From contig OY723237.1 of the NCBI GenBank assembly GCA_963210315.1, forward strand, positions 496,001 to 560,000: a DNA stretch of 64,000 nucleotides, given 5' to 3'. The translations under genes were made by a program, and so were the position numbers. This document shows positions 52,913 through 62,364 of this stretch, piece by piece. Numbering within the stretch: the stretch's first letter is position 1; every line of letters begins with the position of its first letter. Below the pieces are notes generated by a model, which was given only the letters and a program-made list of their open reading frames with translations, ran no database searches and was not told the origin of the DNA. Source of the DNA: Rhynchopus euleeides (taxonomy: Eukaryota; Euglenozoa; Diplonemea; Diplonemida; Diplonemidae).

Positions 52913-53892
52913 GATTTCCATTATTGCCCTCAATATTGCGGTAATAAGAAAGCTGAGTGTAAATAATGGATGAAGTCACTAAACCCAGGCTATATTCCTG
53001 TGACTGCTTTATTTCCTAGTTTTGATAAAAACTTTTTAATTACCGAATGGTCAATAATATCGCCTTTAAGTCTCGTAAAGTGGTTTATTATTACCTCTTG
53101 GCTTATGGACTTTCTGCAGGAAACCGGTAATAATGGTTTCAGGACCGGTAATAAATGGGATTTTTCCGGAACTTGGAACATTTTTACGGTCCACCTATTT
53201 TACGGTTGGGATAGTGGACTTGGCGGATTTTTTTATGAATTCCTTCGCGACGAAGTCGCGAAGGAACCAAGGAAATCGCACGACTGAAGCTGCAGGATTA
53301 ACACCACAGGGCCTCAACACAGAGTATGCGCTCACTATCGTCCGGGAACTGTTCTCCCACAGTTACTGCAGGGTGTACTACACCAAAGGAGTACGATTTC
53401 CCTGAATTTTCCGGGAACTGATTCACGAATTTACATCTGGAGGGAGCCCGGTGGTCTCAGCTTCTGTCTGCGCGCCCTGCCGTACTGTGGCTGCTTTTGT
53501 GGGCTCGTGCAGCAGGTTCTACTTTTACTTCTACCGGAACGCTCCTTGCATGGTACTACACTTCTCGAGGTGTGGTGGTGGGTGAGTCTCGAGGTGAGTG
53601 GTGGTGATCGTGCCCTTTCCACACGCAGGGAGGACTTGCTTCTCTTGCTGGTGTTGGTTGCGGTGGTGGAGGGAGGGTCCAAAGCTGGGAGGTCGGGAGG
53701 CCTACGTGCGGGAGTCTGCGGCGTGGAGGCCGCAGTCCGCGCCCCGCAACCCACCAGCCCGCGGGCGAAAATCGCATTGTCTTTTCCATATGCAGTCCCA
53801 ATAAATAGTGGACCGTAAAAAAGATGGAACGTTTGGCCTTTTTTTGGGAACTTGGAACATTTTTACGGTCCACCCTTTTTCCGTTTACGGTA

Positions 53893-54522
53893 GTTTGTTT
53901 GAGCATGTTCCTGGCCCTTGTTTGGAAAGTAGATGACCCCTGGCTGGAGAGGACGGTTGTGCTTGACCGGACGGAGAGAGAACCTTCTCCATAACCACCT
54001 CCACTCCACAATGCCACAAGTGGCAGGAAGGCCGGGTGTTACAGGCCTCAACCAGGGTTCCAAGGCTCTCCACTTCCTGGCTGCGTCAGGGATCACCGGG
54101 TACAGCGAGCAGGATTCCCTGTCCTGACACCCCAGCATGTGCCACCGGAAGAACCCGAAACAGCAGCCCCCCCTCATGGGGGTTGCAAGAGGCACGGAAA
54201 TCGTTCAAATCGGACCAAGTCCGAAAATTCGGCACTTTCTTGGGCACAAATTGCGGTCCGAAATTTTCCGATTTTTTGAAAAAAGGCTAATTCTGTAAGG
54301 GGGACCTTTTCGAATTTTTTTTTCGGGCACTTTTTCCACAAGGAAATGTCCGCCCTGTCCGCTACTGTCCACTACCGATTTCAAGGATCCTCCATAATAT
54401 TAAATAACTCATAATATTAAATAGGGCGTTTTTGGGGGGGTTTTGGCCGTTTTTTTCGGCTAGTAGGCCAAAAGAGGTCATCTCCGGGGACGCACAGCGT
54501 CTGTACATGACGTAGGTGACTG
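53893..54522. other. No gene recognised
   Basis: It holds a partial copy of the 236-bp unit head (about 54293-54325) and ATAATATTAAATA words at 54395-54420 that resemble the ends of the 55319 MITE. No supported coding sequence. Confidence 0.45.
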
Positions 54523-55187
54523 AAAAAATCCTATTCGTCCTGGGTAAGACGTTAAACTGCCTGGGGGGGCCGTCCCCGGACCATGACGGGTGCCTGCACC
54601 AGGAGTCTAGCACGGCCGTGGTCCAGGGCATGACCGAAAACTGCTTGGGTACCGAGGCTCCCCAGACCAGGATGGGTGGAGACACCTGGAGTCTAAATAG
54701 TCACACCACGTCAGGCCAGACCTTCGCATTGCACTCCGCGAAGACTGCCACACAGCCGCGGGGCAGGTGTGCAGCCTGTGGAAAACCTCGTACAGAAAAG
54801 ACTGTAAGGGACGACAGCCCCGCCGAGGCGATACAGCGCCAGACGCGGCCCGAGTTTCTGGAGACCGACCGGGTAACTGGTACGTCTTCAGGATAAGCGC
54901 CTCACAGAGGACTGATCCTCACCTGTGTGATCCGTGAACCTCAGCCCCATGGTGCTGGAGTGGAGCGGGTGCCTCGACCTCTTTTCGGGTTTTTTCTACT
55001 TCTTTATTTTCTTTTGGGTGCGTCCACCAAAGAAAACGTGGCCACCCACTCGCAGAGGCTCCCGAAAGCTCCAGCATCAGCTCGAGGTTCATGGTGTAGA
55101 TCGGTGTCTCCAGAAGAAGGGGATGTCCGGTCGAAGAAGACAAACGACGAAGACAACCACACAGGCCGCACAAAAAAAAATCCTATT
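54523..55187 (+). mobile_element. 640-bp retroposon, copy 2, with 13-bp TSD
   Basis: The body is 54537-55174 plus A-run, flanked by AAAAAATCCTATT at 54523-54535 and again at 55175-55187. It matches 22453-23091 end to end. It keeps an open plus-strand frame from upstream of its 5' end to 54896 (GRCAACGKPRTEKTVRDD and so on) that the other copy breaks with stops, so coding status is doubtful. A-tail and target duplication fit target-primed reverse transcription by a LINE. The source transcript is unknown. Confidence 0.88.
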
Positions 55188-55318
55188 TTCAGCACCCGTT
55201 GTTCGCTAGCGGTTGTTTGCAAGTGAGTCCTGGTAGCAAACAGCCCAGTACTCATAATATTAAATATCGGCCCCCAAAACTCATAATATTCAATATAACT
55301 CATAATATTAAATATACG
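55188..55318. repeat. Clustered ATAATATTAAATA words
   Basis: CATAATATTAAATAT and close variants occur at about 55254, 55283, 55303 and 55319. The last begins the adjacent MITE. They may be remnants of several terminal repeats. Confidence 0.6.
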
Positions 55319-55703
55319 CATAATATTAAATATTCTACCTGGGACCCCCCGTGTTTAAGTCCCCCCCCTGGAGGCGATTTTCGGCCGGGGGGGACTTAAA
55401 CACGGGGGGGGCGGACCTAAACACGGGGGGGGCTTAAACACGGGGGTGGCACAGTGGAGACCAAGAAGACCTCTTCCTCTGCTGTCGTAGGGGGGTAATT
55501 CCGGTCCGGATGGACTTTTGGCACCCCACTTTTCGACTCTGACAGCACCTGGAGGGCCTAGGGGCCACCTGATGACCCTCCAGACCAGCCCACCCCCGTG
55601 TTTAAGTCCCCCCCCTGCCAGACCCCCAGGGGTAGACTTAAACACGGGGGTAAGGGGGGGGGACTTATACACGGGGGGTCCCAGGTATATTTAATATTAT
55701 GCG
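55319..55703. mobile_element. About 385-bp MITE with CACGGGGG array
   Basis: The ends read GCATAATATTAAATAT followed by CTGGGACCCCCCGTGT, in inverted orientation at about 55319-55355 and 55664-55703. The interior repeats GGGACTTAAACACGGGGG-type words about eight times in both directions, so the element is largely palindromic. No coding capacity. Confidence 0.8.
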
Positions 55704-55723
55704 GGAGGGGGGTTTAGCGTTAT

Positions 55724-55860
55724 CGACGCTGTTTCCACACCCGACACTCCTACTAAGGAATTGTGTCGTGAGAGAGAATCGCAAAAAAAAAAGGGGGACA
55801 CCGAACAAAGCGCGTGAAAGTTTCCAACACCCACATTGAAGTGTGCGGAATATTAGATAC
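55724..55860 (+). repeat. Diverged SINE-like copy
   Basis: It contains GACGCTGTTTCCACACCCGA, CACTCCTACTAAGG, GTGTCGTGAGAG and TTGAAGTGTGCGG, in the same order as the copy at 47885. Internal A-runs interrupt it. Confidence 0.5.
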
Positions 55861-56790
55861 ATGGGGGCCTGTCCGCTCTGTGTGCCACACTGTGTGTGAC
55901 TGTGCCGCTGTTGCAGCCAGTTCTGTGAGGCACACACACACATGAATATTTTTATAGCAGTGTAGACACACAGCGAGCACTTGCTCTTGATGTGATCCCC
56001 ACTGTCCAGGCACACGCACACACACACGTGCATCATTTCATAGTCGTGTGGAGCACACTGTGTGTGTGTGTGTGACACACGCACGTTTTCTAACGTTTCT
56101 GCACTCTGAGCGATGACTCGAAGAAAACTGAAGAAAATCCCCCCCGCCCCCCGCTCCCTCTCTCTCTCACTTCCACCCACTCACCCACTCCACCCCCACC
56201 CCTCCAACTGGGGGTCGAAAGAAAACAGTTCTGAAACCGTCGCACAAAAATACAGAATTTGACTCTTCCCCAACCTCCCCCACCCCCCATATTCAATTGT
56301 TTTTGAAGCACTGAAGAGAGCACTTCTAACCAGGCAAGGGCAAAGAAAGATGCATTCCAGAGGGGGGGGTGGGTGTGTGGGAGGGGGAAGCCGAAGGGAA
56401 GGCAGGGTTGGGCAGAAAGGAACAGCCCATTGCACTGCGGTGACAATGAAGAACATCTGAGTGTTCAGCCTTCGGGATGGTATTGTTTGCGTGTGTGGTT
56501 TCTTCATGGGGAGGGGGGATTTCCCCACTTGTGTCAGTACGTATGCCATTGAGAATGCAGGGGAAAAAATACGAGATGATCTGTCATTTGTATGGGGTTG
56601 GGGGGTTGGGGGGTTTTCCCCCAAGCAGAACGACACACCTGTCACCACTACAGCAAAGGCAACCAAACATGCTCAACACGCCAACCCAACTATTCATCAG
56701 GCAGGTTGCAGTGGCAGGTTGGGTGGCCTTCTGTGCTGAAGATTTGAAGCAGGATGATCTGTGTCCCTGGGATCTGTGGCATTCATTAGT
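55861..56790. other. Intergenic, 3' of the kinase-phosphatase gene
   Basis: Positions 55928-56006 repeat 19801-19886. (GT)n lies at 56058-56074. C/CT-rich tracts (56138-56215) and G-runs follow. No AATAAA was found within the first 100 bp after the stop at 56791. No other gene recognised. Confidence 0.5.
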
Positions 56791-59700
56791 CTATTCCTTG
56801 GCCCCCGCTTCGGGCCACTCGAAGAACACTATCGTGCAAGTGACATTGTCAGTTGAACCGCGTCCCACAGCTTCCGCGGTCAGCGCCTGTCGAAGCGAGA
56901 GGTGGGTGTGAGTGGGTGGGGCAGGTGGCACGCACACGTTTGAAGGTCTGAAGGCACTGCGCGCAAAACTCTTCCCCCCCCTCCCCGCCCCTGCGCCCAT
57001 CCCCCTCCTCCCCTTCCAAACACCAACAAACCCAGCAGCACATTACCTCTGGGATCGCGGCGTACGACAGCTCCTCCTCCTCATCCTCTTCCCCTTCGCC
57101 GTCTTCGTCTGAGCCTGATCCGTCAGCGCCCGCAGCCGCACCGTCATCCCCATCACCGCCGTCGCCACCCTCGGCAGCAGCATCCAGCTCCTCGCGCGCC
57201 GACTGCACCGCATCGCAGACCTCGGCTGGAGTCATCACATCCCACAGCCCGTCTGACGCCAGCACTGCGAACTGGTCCTCCGGCGTGAGGTCCCATGTGT
57301 GAATGTCAGGCTCGCACGTGACGAAGTCGCGGCAGGGCATGTCGCCGATGGAGCGCGTCACCAGAAGCACCCCGTTGACCCTCCAGGACCCCATGTAATG
57401 GATCACGCTGCCGCCCCGCTTCTCGACCCTCAGGCGCTCCTCCTTCGACTCGCAGACGTGCAGGTTGGTGACCTGCGTCGCCTCCAGCCCCGACCCCCCC
57501 TTCTTCCGGGACCCTATGACCAGCCGGCAATCCCCTGTGTTCGCCACGGTGAGCGTCCTCCCGTGCACCACGGCGACCATAGCGGTCGTCCCGGCGTCGC
57601 AGTCGACGCCCTCCACCTTTTTGAAGAACCCCTTGTTGCAGTCGTGGTACCCCTGCTTCATCGCAGCGCCCAGATCGGTGTGATACAGCGGGTGGCGCAC
57701 CACCTTCGACAGGAGGTAGGCCTTGCAGTACTCCGCTGCGTACTTCCCGCCGTGCCCATCGAACACACCAACCGCCACTTCAGGGTTGTTGTCAACCTTG
57801 TCGCCTCGGATAAGCGCAGACGGGTGGAACAGCACGGCAGAGGTATCCTCCATGCCCTTCCGGTTTCCAATCTCCTCATGGGTGTAGACCGACAGGCGGA
57901 GCCCGCTGGGCGGCAGCTTCTGCGCCCGATCCGGCAGCTGCGCCCGCGCCTCGTGAATCGTCTCCCACGTGTCGGAGTTCTGGAACTTCTCCAGCAGGTC
58001 CTCGCGCGGCACCACAGTGTGGATCGCCTGCAGCTCGAAGGTCCACCCATCGCTGTTCTCACTCCACAGCTCGTGGAGCTCGAGGGCGTCCTCTTGGGTG
58101 AGCCTGTTGAGGACAGTCCAGTCGGTGTCCTCCACCACGCCCTGGAGGAGGGCACAGTGCGCATCGCGGAGGTCGTCCTCTGCGATGAAGTTGAATTTGT
58201 CGTCGCAGTTCTTCTTCCCATACATGTTTTTGTGCTGCTTCATGCAGTGGAGCGACCTGTTCCGCATGTCGAGGGAATCCGTCCCGGAGATAGTCGACTC
58301 CGCCCTGCTGCTGGTGCTCATGCTGAGGTCCGACGCCACGCTGCCCTCACGCGTCAGCATCATCTCACCCAGCTTCGGGTTTGGCGTCAAGCCACCCCCT
58401 TGCACCCCCGCGCCCTGCCCAGGGTTGCCCTGCTCCCCCGCCCCCGGAGACTGCGACAGCTGCGCCTCCCCGTTCTGACTCGGATCTGTCGACCCGCCGT
58501 TCTCCTCGTCAGCACCAGCAACCTTGTCGGTGCCCCCCTTATCAAGGTGCTCCTGATAAGACTTAAGGTATGCATTGTTGTGCCCCCCGCCACGCACCTC
58601 GCCCTTTTTGAAATCCGACGCGTCGAACTTCGTCTCCGAGTCAGTGAGGGGGAGCTCGAACTTCTGGCAGATGTCGCGCAGGATGGAGGGCTGGAGGGGC
58701 TTCTGGATGACGCGGATCATGCCTGCCGCGATGCACAGCTTGTCCATGTCGGCGTGGGGGTCAGCTGTGAGGCCAACAATGTTGGTTGCGGCGAGGTTCC
58801 GTTCTCTCTCATACTTCAGGATCTCACAGGTTGCGGAGACGCCTGACACGCGTGACATATGCACATCCATCAGGACGAGGTGGAATCGCGTCGACTGGCA
58901 TGCCTCAATGGCGTCTGCGCCATCCGAAACCATCACGATGTTAACCGTCGCGCTGGGGTCCATCAGGCTTTTGAACATGCGCTCCGTCAGCTTCTTCACG
59001 AGGAACACATCCTCGACGATCAGGATGTTGACGATGTGCTCCCCGCCTTGCACGGTCCGCGCGTCGACGACATTGAGGGGCGTCACACCGCGCGGCCCCG
59101 CCTCCGCCGGCGTCGCCGACACATCTTCCGACCCGTTGATCACCCGGTGGGCATCCGGCACCGGCGCGGAGGACCCCCGGTTCCACGAGTGGTTCCTCAC
59201 TTCGTTAAGCGTGATCCTCAGGAGGATGTCCCTCTCGAGGAGCCTGCGGATGAACGCGCGGAGCTCGCGGGAATACTTCGGCTTGTTGGGGTATACAATG
59301 TCGCCGTTCTGAATCTTGCGGTAGAGAACAACCTCGTTGGACGCGATGAAAGGCGCCTTGCCATACATAAAGATGTAGAGTGTCACCCCGAGCGCCCATA
59401 TGTCGTTCGACTTTCCGGAGGAGAAGTCACCCCTACATGCCTCCGGAGAGAGGAAGAGGGGGGTACCCCCCGTGTCACGCGACCCGTCATCCTCTGAGTT
59501 CATCGCGCGGGATACTCCGAAGTCTGCAAGCTTCACCGTTTTCCGATCCCGGGTGACGAGGATGTTCTCGGGTTTGATGTCGCGGTGGATGATGTTGAGG
59601 TCATGGAGGTAGCACAGCCCCTCCACAATCTGCTGGAAGTAGGACCGCGTCATCTCCTCCGGGAAGGGGTCCTCCCGGCTTGTCCCGGAGTCGTCGAGGG

Positions 59701-60778
59701 TCATGATGGCGCCTCCGTCGACATACTCTAGGATGAGGAACTGCTGGGTCAGCTTCTCGTCATCCATCACCTCTATGAGCTTCACGACATTCGGGTGGTC
59801 GATCTTCGTCAGAACCAACACCTCCTTTGACAGATCGCTCTTCTTCGTCGAGAAAACCTTTTTGGAAACCTCCTTCATCGCATACCTCTCGTGCGCAGCG
59901 TTCTCCACGAGATATACATCCCCATACCGACCTGATCCCAGGTGGCGGTGCACAACATAATCATTGACAGTCCTCCGCCCCTGAGAGTCCTTCGTATCCA
60001 CCACACAGCTGCTGAACTTCGTACTCCTCAACGGCGGAAGAAGCGTCGGAGGCGTGATATTCGGAGGAACCGCAAGCCTCCCCTCCGGAGGGGTCGCAAC
60101 GGAACTCTCCGATGCCATCGCAACACCCTCCAACACCGTCAGCCCCGCAGGGGGGTCCGGAGTCGGCGGTGGCCCCATAGGAGGGGTCGGCGGAATCGGG
60201 GTGGACCCCCGGCTCGGCGGAGACGCGCAGTCCGACGAGGTCGCCCCCTCACCCGCACCCCCCGGAGCGGGGGGTGCCGAGCCGCACCCAGGGCCTGTCG
60301 GGGGGGCGTCGTTCTCACCCTCCACGGTGGCCAGAACAATCCCAGCGGGCTGCAGGGCAGGGCTCTGCCCAGACTGTGGCTGCGAAGGCGGAGACGCGCC
60401 TCCATTCCCCTGCTCTGTGGCACCCTGGGGTGCGGAAGGGCCCGGGTCGGCGGGGTGAGCGGGGGTGACATCCCGCTGCTTCTTCTCCGGGAGGTGCCCC
60501 CCCTCCTCCTCCACCGGCCTGGCTGTGGCGGGGGAGGCCCTGCCTTCCGGGGTGGGCTGCGCCCCCCCGTGCTGCGGCGCGATCACAGGCGACCCTCTCC
60601 CATGCGGTGTCGCATCCTCTGCAAACCCAGCGACAGGCGCAGGGGGTCCCGAATCGCCCCCCCTCGAGCTGGACTTCCCCCCGCTACGCGAGCCATCCAA
60701 TGTGTGCGGGGTGGGGGACGGCTTATAACACTCATCAAGCTTTGATATGTTATCCGCCTTGCAGCAGCCCTGACCCAT
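56791..60778 (-). CDS. Kinase-receiver-PP2C fusion protein
   Basis: Spliced gene, exons 60778-57047 and 56886-56791, 1,275 residues. The start MGQGCCKA suggests N-myristoylation (Gly2) plus palmitoylation (Cys5, Cys6), hence membrane attachment. After a disordered linker comes a Ser/Thr kinase (about 274-535): Gly loop GSGRYG (281-286), Lys302, HRDIKPEN (398-405), DFG 419-421, SPE 444-446. Its closest look is CaMKK/LKB1-like. A receiver domain follows (about 583-705) with acidic Glu589/Asp590, phospho-acceptor Asp638, Thr671 and Lys693 in LIVED, LMDVHM, GLTA and QKP. A PP2C phosphatase (about 963-1275) has RKGMED, DGHGG (1007-1011), SIGD, ASDGLWD (1174-1180) and, from exon 2, GSTDN (1254-1258). 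An acidic insert lies at about 1197-1236. All three sites look complete. Kinase and phosphatase may act on one pathway, with the receiver as a switch (inference). Confidence 0.9.
56887..57046 (-). other. Intron separating the last PP2C motif
   Basis: The 160-bp intron begins GTAATG (after CCAGAG) and ends CTTCGACAG, phase 0. Reading through it would replace the conserved PP2C end with Cys/Gly-rich sequence. Splicing joins ELSYAAIPE to ALTAEAVGRGSTDNVTCTIV, restoring the metal-binding Asp-Asn. That match makes the splice nearly certain. Confidence 0.9.
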
Positions 60779-62364
60779 GTGTGGGCAGGGGGAGAGGGGA
60801 AGAGAGAGAGAGAGAGCGGGGGGAAGAAAGTGAAGAAGTGACGGGGGGGAAGGAGAGGTGAAGAAGAAAGGGTTGGGTGGGGGTCGGCGTGTAAGGGAGG
60901 GTGTGGATCGTTTGTTTGTTTTTTTTGGGTATGGTTAGCGGGCTTCCATTCTGGGGGGGTGGGGGGGGGGGGGGGGTGGGGATGGGGGGGGGGGAGGGGA
61001 TGGAGAGGAGGGGTATCCGCCTTTGTGTGGATTTCTGCTGCAGGAAGGGGGTGTGGAGGAAGGGGGTGTGGGGCGGGGTGTCACCCGGGTGTGGGGGGGG
61101 TGGATCATCAGTGCAAACGTGCTCTATTATTGAGTCTAACGTACGCACAACACCCCTTCATCAGGCAAGTGGGTTTGTAAGTGTGTGTGGAAGCGTCAAT
61201 GCATCAAACGAAGTATCAACAGTAGAGAAAGAGCGGCAGAGTTGAAGTGACACTTTCGATGGGCTGTGGCTGTGGTGTGATATTCTGCGTCACACCGACC
61301 GTGCGAAAGAGAGTCGTGGGTGTGGTGGTGGTGGGGGGGGGGGGGGGGGGGGGGGACGTGCGACGGCAGGGACACACCTCCTGCACCACGCAATGGCGCT
61401 CGCAAAAAAAGACAATGTAATAACAACCGACCGCTTGCAGACGCCCCCCCCCCCCCCCCGCTCGCCTTCACCGGTTGGTTCACCGGCTCCCCCCCCCCCC
61501 GTTTTGTTCCCTGTTCGTTTTGTTTTAAGTTTTTCAACCAAGATTCACAGAGCGAAGCACACACACACACCCTACCTCCCCCCAGGCCCTAAACCTCCCC
61601 CACACCACTCCCCACTCCCCAATGGCGTCTGGCGGCAGAGAGAACAGCTGCCACCACACCCATCAATGTCGGCAACACTCACAGGGGGGGCCTCGTTACT
61701 CGTCGCAGCTGACTTCAGAGAAGCTGGGGCTTCACTCTGAAGCGTGGAGCGCATTGCTTTTTGTTTTGCAGGCAACGGGGTGGGGATAGCAAACAGCTGG
61801 GTTATCGTAGCAGAAGGTCTTTCCGTAGACTTCTCTGTTCGATAAACTGGGGCCCCGCTAAACCCTGCACATTGCCTTGGGATCTCGAAGTTCAGAAGGG
61901 GCGTGGGGTGCCTTTTGGACAATACAGGCGCCACACACATGTTGCTTTTATTTTTGGCATGGTTTGGCAGACAGATTCAGTGAGAAAAGGGAGATGTGCA
62001 GGCCTCCCACAGGCCCTCAGGTTGCTTGCCCCCCACTGCGTTATTTTCAGATAATTATGCACTGCACGCGCAGCCTCACGGCAACGGCTGGCACACACAC
62101 CCCCTACTCGCCTTCCTGCGGACCACGCACCGACGCGGATCGCGATCCTTGCATGAGCGGGTGGTGGTGGTGGTGGTGGGAGGCTTGCCGCTTGCCACCG
62201 CTGTGTGCAAACAAACAGTTTTAACGCACCCCCCTCCCGCCCCATGCCCCCCCAGCCCCCACCCCACCACTGACACACCTACAACTCTAAAATCTGGACA
62301 ACAGAGGGTAGAATATGAGGGGACAGACAGAATGACAAAATTGCCGGGAGGGGGGGGAATTTTT
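60779..62364. other. Upstream of the kinase gene; no other gene
   Basis: Directly upstream of the start the minus strand is CT-rich (60790-60830), a likely 5' UTR/promoter region without a recognisable motif. G-runs of 12-26 bases occur near 60953-60978 and 61328-61356. A reverse SINE-like copy lies at 61128-61245. A (GGT)n tract lies near 62160-62178. Confidence 0.5.
61128..61245 (-). repeat. SINE-like element, reverse copy
   Basis: This is a close match to 12702-12820. The shared blocks on the minus strand are GTGTCACTTCAACTCTGCCG, CTCTACTGTTGATACTTCG, ATTGACGCTTCCACACACAC and GCCTGATGAAGGGGT. The 3' portion differs. Confidence 0.75.

Larger units (their letters stand above)
51441..53159 (+). 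mobile_element. Crypton-like tyrosine recombinase element
   Basis: Bounded by a perfect 13-bp inverted repeat, ATTTATTACCGGT (51444-51456) and its complement (53144-53156). A second inverted pair of 38 bp with three mismatches flanks the gene (51663-51700 and 53110-53147). Insertion is nested in a TACCGTA element whose sister copy supplies the empty site. Exact ends are uncertain by a few bases, because left AACAATAG, right AAATGG and target AACAAATAGG are similar. That is what crossover at a short shared core would leave, with no obvious target duplication. The non-coding 3' part is A/T-rich, unlike neighbouring DNA. Confidence 0.85.
51363..53892. mobile_element. Second TACCGTA element, split by insertion
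   Basis: It starts TACCGTAAACGGAAATATTG and ends CCGTTTACGGTA at 53892. The left part (51363-51440) and right part (53160-53892) together match the 50501-51271 copy. The interruption is the recombinase-bearing element. Minor differences, such as extra bases near 53578-53592, show the copies are independent. Confidence 0.85.

Noticed and set aside
56849-57046. Read-through C-terminus of the kinase frame (65 residues beginning VMCCWVCW)
   Set aside because: It is intron sequence. The GT-AG splice restores the conserved PP2C end.
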